Shown here piece after piece: positions 28,494 through 37,518 of a DNA stretch of 64,000 nucleotides. This DNA is from Aquamicrobium sp. Lineage in GTDB: Bacteria; Pseudomonadota; Alphaproteobacteria; Rhizobiales; Rhizobiaceae. Under the pieces are notes generated by a model. It saw nothing but the letters and a program-made list of their open reading frames with translations, did not search any database and was not told the DNA's origin. The stretch's first letter is position 1. Each line of letters opens with the position of its first letter. The stretch spans positions 235,001 to 299,000 of the forward strand of contig NZ_JAMLIE010000003.1 of assembly GCF_023954335.1 (NCBI RefSeq). Reading direction: 5' to 3'. Position numbers and translations under genes: made by a program.

Positions 28494-29357
28494 TCAGCGC
28501 CGCGTCGCCATGGCGACGCCCAGCGTGGTCACCGCCATGCCGACGAGCTGGAGCGGCGTCAGCGTCTCGTCGAACAGCGCCCAGGCGATCAGCGCCGTCA
28601 CCGCCGGCACGAGGTAGAACAGCGACGACACCTTGGCCATCTCGCCCTCGCGGATCATGTGCATCAAAAGGAAGATCGCGCCGATCGACAGGACGAGCAC
28701 CAGCCAGGCGAAGGCGAAGACCAGATCGCCGGTGACGACGAAGGTGCGCGTCTCGAAGGCGAGCGAGCCCACGGCCATCAGCGCCGTCGCCCCGACATAC
28801 TGCCACAGCGTGCCGGAAACGAGATCGGCCCCGGCGAGGCGGCGCTTCTGCCAGACCGTGCCGGCGCTGATGGCGACGACGCCGAGGAGGCAGGCCGCGA
28901 ACGTCGCCCCGGTGACACCGCCGACGGCGTCGCCGATCTTCGGATAGAGCACGATGACGATGCCGGCGAAGCCGATGGCGAGCCCCGCCCAGTGGCGCGG
29001 CCGCACCGTCTCGCCCAGCGCGAAGCTGGCGATCACCGCCGTCATCAACGGCTGCAGCCCGACGATGAGCGCCGACAGGCCGGCCGGCATGCCGTTGCGG
29101 ATCGCCCAGAACACGCCGCCGAGATAGGCGCCGTGGACCAGCGCGCCGACGAGCGCGGCGTCGGCCGCCTGGCGAGGCCGGAGCGGCCGCGCGCGCATGG
29201 CGAGGCCGAGCGCGACGAGGATCGCCGCCGCCATCGCGAAGCGCACGGCGAGGAAGCTGAACGGCTCCGACCACGGCATGGCATAGCGCGCGCCGATGAA
29301 CCCCGTCGCCCACAGGACGACGAAGAGGGCGGGAATGAAACGCGTGAGGGAGGACAT
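28494..29357 (-). CDS. DMT family transporter (two EamA domains)
   Basis: This 287-residue permease has about ten helices and two EamA repeats. The first starts FIPALFVVLWATGFIGARYA; the second ends LFDETLTPLQLVGMAVTTLGVAMA. The substrate is not predictable. It ends 4 bp from the convergent yihY-type gene. The ribosome-binding site at 29357 is weak, but a longer form adds only non-membrane residues. Confidence 0.88.
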   Translation of the reverse strand: MSSLTRFIPALFVVLWATGFIGARYAMPWSEPFSFLAVRFAMAAAILVALGLAMRARPLRPRQAADAALVGALVHGAYLGGVFWAIRNGMPAGLSALIVGLQPLMTAVIASFALGETVRPRHWAGLAIGFAGIVIVLYPKIGDAVGGVTGATFAACLLGVVAISAGTVWQKRRLAGADLVSGTLWQYVGATALMAVGSLAFETRTFVVTGDLVFAFAWLVLVLSIGAIFLLMHMIREGEMAKVSSLFYLVPAVTALIAWALFDETLTPLQLVGMAVTTLGVAMATRR

Positions 29358-29516
29358 CGAAGGGCGCAATCCGGGCCGGAGGTCAGGAACGAAAAACCGC
29401 TCTAATGCCAATCGTCCGGTCAAGCAAAGGATAAGGATTGAGCCATATAATCAGGCAAGTTGATGCGGGTGTCATGACGGGGCGCATCCTTCACCGCTTG
29501 TACGGGAGGGAAACGC

Positions 29517-29810
29517 ATGTTGTGGAATCTTGGAACCGGGTGGCTCGTCCTCGCCGTCACCGTGGTCGCCATCCTGTCCTTTATCGTCGCCACGGTGCTC
29601 GACGCGCTGCTGGGCGAGGAAAGCTTCGGCGCGAACGGCAACACGGCGCTCATCACCATCGGCTTCTTCGGCGGCATCTACGCGGCCAACATGGCCGGCT
29701 ACCGCCTCGCCGACGTCCAGTCGGCGATCGCGACCGGCCTCGGCGGCGCCTTCCTGCTGCTGACGATCCTCGTCGGGCTGAGGGCGGCGATGCGCCGGCT
29801 GGGGAACTGA
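29517..29810 (+). CDS. Hypothetical membrane protein
   Basis: I do not recognise this 97-residue protein. It shows three hydrophobic segments (about 7–30, 44–60 and 70–88) with LDALLGEESFGANGNTALITIGFFGG between the first two. It has a strong GGGAGGG Shine-Dalgarno and normal codon composition, so it is probably real. It converges on gluQ 8 bp away. Confidence 0.72.
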   Translation: MLWNLGTGWLVLAVTVVAILSFIVATVLDALLGEESFGANGNTALITIGFFGGIYAANMAGYRLADVQSAIATGLGGAFLLLTILVGLRAAMRRLGN

Positions 29811-29817
29811 TAACGGC

Positions 29818-30693
29818 TCAGAGCCCGACCATCCGGGCTATGTCCGCGGGCGTCAGGCCGGCGGCGCGCAGCGCTGCGAGGCCGGTATCGTGCCGGCTCT
29901 TCGACAGCTTGCGCCCGTCGTCGCCCAATATCAGGTCGTGGTGGACATAGACCGGCTGCGGAAGGCCGAGCAGTTCCTGCAACAGGCGCTGCACGGCGGT
30001 GGCGAAATAGAGGTCGCGCCCGCGCACGACATGGGTGACGCCCTGCAAGGCATCGTCCAGCGTCACCGAAAGGTGGTAGCTGGTCGGAACCTCCTTGCGC
30101 GCGATCACCACGTCGCCCCACGCGGCCGGATCGGCGGCGATGCGCGCGGTCTCGCCGGCCGGCCCCGCACCCTCCTCGTCCCAGCGGAGCGGGCCGCCGA
30201 CATGGGCGAGCGCGGCACCGAGGTCGAGCCGCCACGCATAGGGCTCGCCGGCCGCGATCCGCCGTCGCCGCTCGCGCTCCGGCAGGCGCCGCTCCACGGT
30301 CGGGAACAGCGGCACGCCGTCCGGGTCGCGCGGCCAGTCGCGCCCGTCGGCCTCGGCCTCCGCGATCATGGCGCGCGCCTCGCCCCGGCTCATGAAGGAC
30401 GGGTAGGCAAGCCCGGCATCGACGAGCGCGTCGAGCGCGCGCCGGTAATCTGCGAAATGATCCGACTGCCGGCGCACCGGCTCTTCCCACACGATGCCGA
30501 GCCAAGCGAGGTCTCGGTAAATCGCCTGCTCGAAGGCCGGCGTGCAGCGCGTTACGTCGATGTCCTCGATGCGCAGCAGGAGCCGCCCGCCGACGGCCGC
30601 GGCCATGCGGGCGTTGAGCAGCGCCGAATAGGCGTGGCCGAGATGCAGCTCGCCGTTCGGGCTCGGCGCGAAGCGGAAGACCGGCTGCGTCAT
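29818..30693 (-). CDS. gluQ: Glutamyl-Q tRNA(Asp) synthetase
   Basis: GluQRS (291 residues) activates glutamate and transfers it to queuosine in the anticodon of tRNA-Asp. It is a truncated GluRS: the HIGH-type motif is HLGHAYS in FAPSPNGELHLGHAYS and the KMSKS-type motif is KLSKS. The anticodon-binding domain is absent. The presence of a queuosine-precursor transporter at 61 kb fits its use of Q-modified tRNA. Confidence 0.95.
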   Translation of the reverse strand: MTQPVFRFAPSPNGELHLGHAYSALLNARMAAAVGGRLLLRIEDIDVTRCTPAFEQAIYRDLAWLGIVWEEPVRRQSDHFADYRRALDALVDAGLAYPSFMSRGEARAMIAEAEADGRDWPRDPDGVPLFPTVERRLPERERRRRIAAGEPYAWRLDLGAALAHVGGPLRWDEEGAGPAGETARIAADPAAWGDVVIARKEVPTSYHLSVTLDDALQGVTHVVRGRDLYFATAVQRLLQELLGLPQPVYVHHDLILGDDGRKLSKSRHDTGLAALRAAGLTPADIARMVGL

Positions 30694-30844
30694 CAGGAGA
30701 GCAAGAAGCGGGTTGAGGACACCATCGCCCGATTGCTACGGTGACGACGGGCCGGCCGCAAGGGCTTGAGCATTTCGCAGCCAGGTGGAATCGCTCGACG
30801 TCGCATGAATGCGGCTCAGGCAGACAGATAGAGCGGCAGCATCG

Positions 30845-31492
30845 ATGCGCAGGATCGCCACGCTGGACGACATCGCCGAGGGGCTGGACGTGCTGAAGCG
30901 GCTCGACCCGCGCCTCGCCGCGGTCGCCGACATCGCCGGCCCGGTGCCGCTGCGCCTTGCCGAGCCGGGCTTCGCCAGCCTTGCCGGCATCGTCATCGCC
31001 CAGCAGGTCTCGCGCGCCTCGGCCGACGCCATGTCGGCCCGGCTCGCCGCGCTCGTCGACCCGCTCGATGCGGCCGGCGTGCTCGCCGGCGGTGAGGAGG
31101 CGCTGCGCGCCGCCGGCCTGTCGCGGGCGAAGCAGGCAGCGCTTCTCGCCGTCGCGCGGGCCGAGGTCGAGGACGGCCTCGACCTTTCCCGCCTCGCCGG
31201 CGAGGGCGCGGACAAGGCCATGGCCAGCCTCACCGCCCTGCGCGGCATCGGCCCGTGGACGGCCGAGGTCTATCTCCTGTTCTGCGCCGGCCACCCCGAC
31301 ATCTTCCCGGCCCGCGACGTCGCCCTGCAAAGCGCGGTCGGGCACGCGCTTTCGATCAGCCCTCGCCCTGCGGAACGGGTGCTCTACGGGCTTGCCGAAT
31401 CATGGGCGCCGTGGCGCGGCGTGGCGGCGCGGCTGTTCTGGGCCTACTATCGCCACATGCACGGCCGCGACGCCGCGCCGATGGCCGATTGA
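30845..31492 (+). CDS. DNA-3-methyladenine glycosylase 2 (AlkA-type)
   Basis: This 215-residue helix-hairpin-helix glycosylase removes alkylated bases. The HhH motif ALRGIGPWTAEVYLLF lies near 133–148 and the catalytic Asp is in FPARDVALQ. The N-terminal AlkA domain of the E. coli protein is missing, as in the shorter bacterial relatives. The start at Met 30845 was preferred because the region upstream is not conserved-looking. Confidence 0.9.
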   Translation: MRRIATLDDIAEGLDVLKRLDPRLAAVADIAGPVPLRLAEPGFASLAGIVIAQQVSRASADAMSARLAALVDPLDAAGVLAGGEEALRAAGLSRAKQAALLAVARAEVEDGLDLSRLAGEGADKAMASLTALRGIGPWTAEVYLLFCAGHPDIFPARDVALQSAVGHALSISPRPAERVLYGLAESWAPWRGVAARLFWAYYRHMHGRDAAPMAD

Positions 31493-31618
31493 GCAGAAAA
31501 ACCCGCGAAATCAGGCGAATTCCCCCTGTTGCGGCGCGAAAACTCCGCTTCACAATCCTGCAATATCGGGATTACAGTATCCGTGCCGGTCGACGCGACA
31601 CGGCAAGGAGGTAGGCAG

Positions 31619-32176
31619 GTGACGATAGCAGTCTCGCCGGATGCGATGCCCGCACTGGTGCTGAATGCGGACTATCGCCCGCTGAGCTACTACCCCCTGT
31701 CCCTGTGGTCGTGGCAGGACGCGATCAAGGCCGTGTTCCTCGACCGGGTCAACATCGTCGCCGAATATGAGCACGCCGTTTCCTCACCCTCCTTCTCGAT
31801 GAAGCTGCCGAGCGTGGTGTGCCTGAAGAGCTATGTGAAGCCGTCGCGCTTCCCGGTCTTCACCCGCTTCAACGTCTTCCTGCGCGACCGCTTCGAGTGC
31901 CAGTACTGCGGCACGCACGAGGATTTGACCTTCGACCACGTCATCCCACGCCGGTGCGGCGGGGCGACGACATGGGAGAACGTCGTTGCCGCCTGCGCCC
32001 CGTGCAACCTGAAGAAAGGCGGCCTGCTGCCGCATCAGGCGAGGATGTGGCCACGCCAGACCCCGGCGCAGCCCACCGTCCAGCAGTTGCACAACAACGG
32101 GCGGCTGTTCCCGCCCAACCATATGCACGAAAGCTGGCTCGATTATCTCTACTGGGATGTCGAGCTGGAGCCTTAA
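31619..32176 (+). CDS. HNH endonuclease, GTG start
   Basis: This 185-residue protein has an HNH fold with two zinc-knuckle pairs: CQYCGTHEDLTFDHVIPR, with the metal-binding His, and ACAPCNLKKGG. The N-terminus LVLNADYRPLSYYPLSLWSW is typical of a widespread proteobacterial HNH family of unknown role, not tied to a mobile element here. The GTG at 31619 lies 7 bases after AAGGAGG, while the upstream ATG has no such site. Its TAA stop overlaps the convergent dsbB stop. Confidence 0.9.
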   Translation: MTIAVSPDAMPALVLNADYRPLSYYPLSLWSWQDAIKAVFLDRVNIVAEYEHAVSSPSFSMKLPSVVCLKSYVKPSRFPVFTRFNVFLRDRFECQYCGTHEDLTFDHVIPRRCGGATTWENVVAACAPCNLKKGGLLPHQARMWPRQTPAQPTVQQLHNNGRLFPPNHMHESWLDYLYWDVELEP

Positions 32177-32682
32177 GCTCTCCTCAACGCCGCGACCCAC
32201 GCCACGGCAGCGAGCGCAACGCTCGCCACCACGTTCCAGCCGGCGAAGGAGAGGCCGAGGAAGCGCCCGGCGGCCTGGTCGCAGGACGGCGGGATGACGG
32301 CATCGAGCTGGTCGAGCAGGCTGCCGCTTCCCGAGGGCGGGGCGACGACCGCGCCGCAATCGGTCGGGCCGGGCCACCAGCCCCATTCGACGCCGGAATG
32401 GAAGGCGCCAAGCCAGATGCTCCACGTCATCAGCAGCGCTACGACGAGAAGAAGCCCGCGCACGACGAGCGGCGGCAATTTGAACGCGGCGGCGAGCAGC
32501 GCCAGCACCGCGACGGGAATGCCGATATAATAGGGCAGGCGCTGCTCGAGGCACAGCTTGCAGGGGATGTAGCCGCCGATGTGCTGGAAGCCGAGCGCGG
32601 TGCCGACGGTCACGGTCATGCCAAGCGCGGCGAGCCCCGCACTGATCGTCTGTATCCTGCCTGTGGCTGCGGTCAGCGTCAT
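32173..32682 (-). CDS. Disulfide bond formation protein B family
   Basis: This 169-residue membrane protein has four helices and should reoxidise a DsbA-type oxidase using quinone. The active-site pair is CKLC in IPCKLCLEQRLPYY. The second periplasmic pair is the Cys in PTDCGAV and the one in PPSCDQ. The start at 32682 follows CAGGAG; the longer frame runs back over the tRNA. No dsbA is in the window. The stops of dsbB and the HNH gene share one TTAA. Confidence 0.9.
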   Translation of the reverse strand: MTLTAATGRIQTISAGLAALGMTVTVGTALGFQHIGGYIPCKLCLEQRLPYYIGIPVAVLALLAAAFKLPPLVVRGLLLVVALLMTWSIWLGAFHSGVEWGWWPGPTDCGAVVAPPSGSGSLLDQLDAVIPPSCDQAAGRFLGLSFAGWNVVASVALAAVAWVAALRRA

Positions 32683-32764
32683 CGTGTCGGCTCCTGCGTC
32701 AGGGTCTCTCCTAAAAGCAAAAAAAAGGCCGCGCAATGGCCTCGTCCATTGCCCCGTCGATGGC

Positions 32765-32792
32765 TTGACGGACGGCCCCCTCGCCGTATAGT
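32765..32792 (+). promoter_or_regulatory. Sigma-70-type promoter for tRNA-Leu
   Basis: TTGACG (32765–32770), a 16-bp spacer and TATAGT (32787–32792) place transcription start a few bases before the tRNA at 32809. Confidence 0.75.
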
Positions 32793-32808
32793 CCGGCGCG
32801 ATCTGTCC

Positions 32809-32892
32809 GCGGGTGTGGCGGAATGGTAGACGCAGCGGACTCAAAATCCGCCGTCGAAAGACATGCCGGTTCGAGTCCGGCCACCCGTACCA
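32809..32892 (+). tRNA. tRNA-Leu(CAA)
   Basis: The 84-nt sequence folds as a class II tRNA. The acceptor stem GCGGGTG pairs with CACCCGT. The anticodon stem GCGGA/TCCGC encloses loop CTCAAAA, giving anticodon CAA, which reads UUG. A long variable arm (CGTCGAAAGACA) marks leucine, and the T-arm GCCGGTTCGAGTCCGGC is standard. CCA is encoded in the DNA. Confidence 0.96.
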
Positions 32893-33160
32893 TTTTCCTG
32901 TCTCACGGCAGTTCGCTTCGCTCACGCCTCCGACGGGGCGGCCTGACCGGCCGACGGCGGCTTGGCCTTTGCGAACTCTTGCGGGTTCGGTTCCGCACCA
33001 TGCCCACATATCTCCCGTTCTTTTTGGGCAGTGCGGCTCGACGGGTATCCGTTAACCTTCGTAAACATATGTTTTCATTACATAATTGTAACCTGCCATT
33101 CATATTGGGTTCATGTCGCGGCCTGTAGCGTCCTCTCATCGACAACGAGGAACCCAGAAA

Positions 33161-33544
33161 ATGTTCAAGCGCACGATCCTTGCCGCAGTCGCCCTGTCCA
33201 TGTTCGCCGTGCCGATGGCGCAGGCGCAGAGCCGTTATGACGGGCCGCGTTCGAGCCATCATTATTCGCAGCCGGCGAAGCCGGGCTATCAGGCGCCGAA
33301 CGGATACAGGATGCAGAAGCCGGTAGCCCCGCGCCATCACGTCCAGCGCCCGGCCCCGACCCGGCACCACTGGGCCAAGGGCAAGCGCGTCCCCGACTGG
33401 CAGCGCCGCCAGCATGTCCGCGACTACAATCGCTACGGCCTGCGCGCGCCGGCCAAGAACCAGCGCTGGGTGAAGGTCGACAACGACTACCTGCTGATCA
33501 GCCTCGCCACCGGCGTGATCCTCGGCATGGCGGCGGCCCGCTAG
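33161..33544 (+). CDS. RcnB family periplasmic protein
   Basis: This 127-residue exported protein has a signal peptide (MFKRTILAAVALSMFAVPMAQAQ). A His/Arg/Pro/Tyr-rich stretch follows (about 30–80), then the RcnB-type domain VPDWQRRQHVRDYNRYGLRAPAKNQRWVKVDNDYLLISLATGVI. E. coli RcnB modulates nickel/cobalt efflux; many rhizobial paralogues have no assigned role. An AT-rich block at about 33046–33110 precedes it, without a clear -35/-10 pair. GAGGAA precedes the ATG. Confidence 0.88.
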   Translation: MFKRTILAAVALSMFAVPMAQAQSRYDGPRSSHHYSQPAKPGYQAPNGYRMQKPVAPRHHVQRPAPTRHHWAKGKRVPDWQRRQHVRDYNRYGLRAPAKNQRWVKVDNDYLLISLATGVILGMAAAR

Positions 33545-33567
33545 CCCACCCCCCCAGCCTCCAGCGA

Positions 33568-33596
33568 AAGCCCCGGCCCCCCGCGCCGGGGCTTTT
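33568..33596 (+). terminator. Rho-independent terminator after the rcnB-family gene
   Basis: AAGCCCCGGC (33568–33577) pairs with GCCGGGGCTT (33585–33594), and the run TTTT completes it. Confidence 0.88.
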
Positions 33597-33731
33597 GTCA
33601 TGGGCGGCCGGCCGGGGCGAAATCGCCCTGTTTTCGGCAAACCCCTTCCATGCGACCGATTTTCGGCTAAAACGCTTGCCAGATACATGAAGGCGGAGCG
33701 TTCCGCCCCCTTTCTCGAAAATCGGTGAACG

Positions 33732-34397
33732 ATGTCGGACGACAGTTTCTTTCGCGAGGTGGACCAGGAGCTCCGCCAGGATCAGGCCAAGGCGCTGTGG
33801 GATCGCTACGGCACGGCGATCATCGCCGCCGCTGTCGCGGTCGTGCTCGCCACCGCGGCCTGGGTCGGCTGGGACTACTGGACCCAGTCGCGCGCCGACG
33901 CCTCGGGCGACGCCTATCTCCAGGCGCTCGAGCTTGCCCGCGACGGCAGGACCGAGGAAGCGAAGGCGGCACTGGCCGCGCTCGAGGCCGACGGCTACGG
34001 CGCCTATCCCGTCCTGGCGCGCATGCGCTCGGCCACCCTGCTGGCCGAGGCCGGTGACCATGCCGGCGCGGTCGCCGGCTTCGACCGCGTCGCCGCCGAC
34101 AGCGCGATTCCCCCCTCCCTGCGCGAGATGGCGCGGCTGCGCGCCGGGCTGCTGCTCGTCGACCACGGCAGCTATGCCGACGTCGCGGGCCGCGTCGAGA
34201 CGCTGACCACCGAGACGAGCCCGCTGCGTCACTCGGCCCGCGAGGCGCTGGCGCTCGCCGCCTGGAAGGAAGGCCGCATGGCCGACGCCGCCACGCTGTT
34301 CGACCAGATCGTCGACGACGAGGGCGCGCCGCAGAACCTGCGCCAGCGCGCCACGCTGATGTCCGAACTGATCCGCGGTTCGGGCGCGTCGTCCTGA
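33732..34397 (+). CDS. YfgM-like tetratricopeptide repeat membrane protein
   Basis: This 221-residue protein has a short cytosolic N-terminus, one membrane helix (about 27–48, YGTAIIAAAVAVVLATAAWVGW), and TPR-like helices to the end. The layout matches E. coli YfgM, an ancillary SecYEG/periplasmic chaperone factor encoded near der. Here too der follows, 19 bp downstream. Confidence 0.85.
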   Translation: MSDDSFFREVDQELRQDQAKALWDRYGTAIIAAAVAVVLATAAWVGWDYWTQSRADASGDAYLQALELARDGRTEEAKAALAALEADGYGAYPVLARMRSATLLAEAGDHAGAVAGFDRVAADSAIPPSLREMARLRAGLLLVDHGSYADVAGRVETLTTETSPLRHSAREALALAAWKEGRMADAATLFDQIVDDEGAPQNLRQRATLMSELIRGSGASS

Positions 34398-34416
34398 CGG
34401 GGGCGCTGCGTTCCCC

Positions 34417-35856
34417 ATGGGCCTCAAGCTCGCCATCATAGGTCGGCCCAATGTCGGCAAGTCGACATTGTTCAACCGGCTCGTCGGCCGCAAGCTGGCG
34501 CTGGTCGACGACACGCCGGGCGTGACGCGCGACCGGCGCGTCCACGCGGCGAGGCTCTACGACCTGCGCTTCGACGTCATCGACACCGCAGGCCTCGAGG
34601 ACGCCTCGGCCGCCTCGCTCGAGGGCCGCATGCGCGCCCAGACCGAGACGGCGATCGGCGAGGCCGACCTGATCCTGTTCCTGATCGATTCCAAGGTCGG
34701 GATCATGCCCGACGACCGCACCTTCGCCGACCTCGTGCGCCGCACCGGCAAGCCCGTCGTGCTGGTTGCCAACAAGGCCGAGGCGCGAGGCGCACAGGCC
34801 GGCATGCTGGAGGCGTGGGAGCTCGGCCTCGGCGAGCCGGTGCCGATCTCGGCCGAGCACGGCGAGGGCATGCCCGACCTGCGCGAGGCCATCGTCGCCG
34901 CGCTCGGCGAGGAGGGCGCCTTCGCCCACGAGAAGGAGGCGGCGGCCATCGCAGCCGCTGCCGGCGAGCCTCTGATCGGCGAGGACATCGACGACCCGGA
35001 TGCGGAAGAGGTTCCGGAGTACGACGCGACGAAGCCGCTGCGCATCGCCATGGTCGGCCGCCCCAACGCCGGCAAGTCGACGATGATCAACGCGCTGATC
35101 GATGAGGAGCGGCTGCTGACCGGCCCCGAGGCCGGCATCACCCGCGACTCGATCTCGGTCGACTGGGACTGGCGCGGCCGCAGGATCAAGCTGTTCGACA
35201 CCGCCGGCCTGCGCCGCAAGTCGCGCGTGCAGGAAAAGCTGGAGAAGCTCTCCGTCGCCGACGGCCTGCGCGCCGTACGCTTCGCCGAGGTGGTGATCGT
35301 CGTACTCGACGCCATCATCCCCTTCGAGAAGCAGGATCTCCAGATCGCCGACCTGATCGTGCGCGAGGGCCGCGCCCCGGTCATCGCCTTCAACAAGTGG
35401 GACCTGATCGAGAACCCGCAGGAGGCGCTGGCCGATCTGCGCGAGAAGACGGCGCGGCTCCTGCCGCAGGCGCGCGGCATCCGCGCCGTGCCGGTCTCTT
35501 CGGAGACCGGGCGCGGCCTCGACAGGCTGATGGAGGCGGTGGAGGAAACCCACCGCGTCTGGAACCGGCGCATCTCGACCGGCAAGCTCAACCGCTGGCT
35601 GGAGGGCATCCTCGCCCACCATCCGCCCCCCGCCGTCGCCGGCCGGCGGATGAAGATCAAGTACATCACCCAGGTCAAGACGCGGCCGCCCGGCTTCGTC
35701 CTGTCCTGCTCGCGCCCCGAGGCGATGCCGCAATCCTATGTGCGCTATCTGGTCAACAGCCTGCGCGACAGCTTCGACATGCCGGGCGTGCCGATCCGCA
35801 TCTCGCTGCGCACCTCGGACAACCCCTTCGCCAGCCGGGCGAAGAAGAAGCGGTGA
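34417..35856 (+). CDS. der: Ribosome biogenesis GTPase Der (EngA)
   Basis: Der (479 residues) has two tandem GTPase domains and a KH-like C-terminus and is required for 50S assembly. The first P-loop is GRPNVGKS at about 9–16 and the second GRPNAGKS near 215. Switch motifs DTAGLEDA and DTAGLRRK and the second NKWD are clear. The first domain's specificity motif is NKAE rather than NKxD, which occurs in this family. Confidence 0.97.
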   Translation: MGLKLAIIGRPNVGKSTLFNRLVGRKLALVDDTPGVTRDRRVHAARLYDLRFDVIDTAGLEDASAASLEGRMRAQTETAIGEADLILFLIDSKVGIMPDDRTFADLVRRTGKPVVLVANKAEARGAQAGMLEAWELGLGEPVPISAEHGEGMPDLREAIVAALGEEGAFAHEKEAAAIAAAAGEPLIGEDIDDPDAEEVPEYDATKPLRIAMVGRPNAGKSTMINALIDEERLLTGPEAGITRDSISVDWDWRGRRIKLFDTAGLRRKSRVQEKLEKLSVADGLRAVRFAEVVIVVLDAIIPFEKQDLQIADLIVREGRAPVIAFNKWDLIENPQEALADLREKTARLLPQARGIRAVPVSSETGRGLDRLMEAVEETHRVWNRRISTGKLNRWLEGILAHHPPPAVAGRRMKIKYITQVKTRPPGFVLSCSRPEAMPQSYVRYLVNSLRDSFDMPGVPIRISLRTSDNPFASRAKKKR

Positions 35857-35874
35857 TCCGGGGATAGCGGGACC

Positions 35875-37512
35875 ATGCTCGAACGACGCGACAGCTACGA
35901 GGCCCTCTACCGCGACTTCCGCTGGGATATCCCCGAGCGCTTCAACATCGGCACCGCCGTCGCCGACCGCTGGGCGGCAAGCGAGCCGGAGCGCGTCGCC
36001 CTTTTCGCCCACCGTGCCGAGGGGGAGCCCGAACGCCTGACCTACGGCGCGCTCGCCGCCCGCTCCAACGCGCTCGCCAACGCGCTGAGGGCGCAGGGCG
36101 TCAGGCGCGGCGAGCGGGTGGCGCTGCTCCTGCCGCAAGGCTTCGAGACGGCGATCGCCCATATCGCGATCTACAAGCTCGGCGCCGTCGCCGTGCCGCT
36201 GGCGCTGCTGTTCGGCGCTGATGCGCTCGAATACCGGTTGAGCGCCGCCGGCGTGAAGGCTCTCGTCACCAACGACGCGGGCAACACCAAGGTCGCCGCG
36301 ATCCGCTCCCGCCTGCCGCTGCTGGAAACCGTGATCTCCATCGACGGCGCCGATGCCGGCACGCTCGATTTCGCAAAGCTCGTCGCCGACCATTCGCCGC
36401 ATTTCGCCGCCGTCGAGACCGGGCCGGGCGACCCGGCGATGATGATCTTCACCTCCGGCACCACTGGCCCGCCCAAGGGGGCGCTGCACGGCCATCGCGT
36501 GCTTTTGGGCCATCTGCCGGGCGTGCAGATGCCGCACGAGTTCCTGCCGCAGCCGGGCGACCTGTTCTGGACGCCGGCCGACTGGGCGTGGGCGGGGGGC
36601 CTGCTCAACGCGCTCCTGCCGGCGCTCTATTTCGGCGTGCCGGTGGTCGCCGGCCGCTTCGAGCGCTTCAACCCGGAAACGGCGCTCGGCCTGATGGAGA
36701 AGATGAAGGTCACGAACGCCTTCATCCCGCCGACGGCGCTCAGGATGCTGAAGGCCGCCGACGGCGTCATCCGCCGCTTCGACCTTTGCCTGCGCAGCGT
36801 GTGCGCGGCCGGCGAATCGCTCGGCGGCGAGACCTATGACTGGGCACGGGAAGAATTCGGCCTGACGATCAACGAGGCGTACGGCCAGACCGAGTGCAAC
36901 CTCGTCCTCGCCTCCTGCGCCGCGCTCGGCGTCAGCCGCGCCGGCGCCATCGGCAAGCCGGTGCCCGGCCACGAGGTCGCGGTTATCGACGCCGAAGGCA
37001 GGCGGGTGAAGACCGGCGAGCCGGGCCAGATCGCGGTGCGCCGGCCCAACCCGGTGATGTTCCTCGAATACTGGCAGGACCCGGAAGCCACGGCGAAAAA
37101 ATTCGTCGGCGACTGGATGCTGACCGGTGACCAGGGCATCGAGGACGGCGACGGCTACGTCCATTTCTTCGGCCGCGACGACGACGTCATCACCTCGGCC
37201 GGCTACCGCATCGGCCCGGGCGAGGTCGAGGACTGCCTGACCGGCCACCCCTCCGTCGCGCTCGCCGCCGCCGTCGGCAAACCCGACCCGCTGCGCACCG
37301 AGATCGTCAAGGCCTATATCGTGCTGCGTGACGGCGTCGAGCCAAGCCACGCGCTCGCCGACGAGATCGGCCTGTGGGTGCGCGAGCGGCTGTCGGCCCA
37401 CGAATATCCGCGCGAGGTCGAGTTCGTCGACCAGATGCCGCTGACCACCACCGGCAAGGTCATCCGCCGCATTTTTCGCGATCGCGCGCGGGCGGAGGCG
37501 GACCGGGGATAG
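35875..37512 (+). CDS. AMP-forming acyl-CoA synthetase
   Basis: This 545-residue ANL-family ligase activates a carboxylic acid as its acyl-adenylate and forms the CoA thioester. The P-loop motif is MIFTSGTTGPPKGALHGHR (about 186). The A5 motif is NEAYGQTE, the A8 hinge GRDDDVITSAGYRIGPGEVE, and the catalytic Lys is in TTTGKVIRRIFR. Similarity is to medium-chain/acetyl-CoA synthetase-like proteins; the substrate is not determined. It starts 18 bp after der and may read through from it. Confidence 0.9.
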   Translation: MLERRDSYEALYRDFRWDIPERFNIGTAVADRWAASEPERVALFAHRAEGEPERLTYGALAARSNALANALRAQGVRRGERVALLLPQGFETAIAHIAIYKLGAVAVPLALLFGADALEYRLSAAGVKALVTNDAGNTKVAAIRSRLPLLETVISIDGADAGTLDFAKLVADHSPHFAAVETGPGDPAMMIFTSGTTGPPKGALHGHRVLLGHLPGVQMPHEFLPQPGDLFWTPADWAWAGGLLNALLPALYFGVPVVAGRFERFNPETALGLMEKMKVTNAFIPPTALRMLKAADGVIRRFDLCLRSVCAAGESLGGETYDWAREEFGLTINEAYGQTECNLVLASCAALGVSRAGAIGKPVPGHEVAVIDAEGRRVKTGEPGQIAVRRPNPVMFLEYWQDPEATAKKFVGDWMLTGDQGIEDGDGYVHFFGRDDDVITSAGYRIGPGEVEDCLTGHPSVALAAAVGKPDPLRTEIVKAYIVLRDGVEPSHALADEIGLWVRERLSAHEYPREVEFVDQMPLTTTGKVIRRIFRDRARAEADRG

Positions 37513-37518
37513 GCCGGA

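Noticed and set aside
31619..32176. The HNH nuclease as part of a restriction or mobile system
   Set aside because: It belongs to a broadly conserved stand-alone family and has housekeeping neighbours, with no methylase or intron structure nearby.
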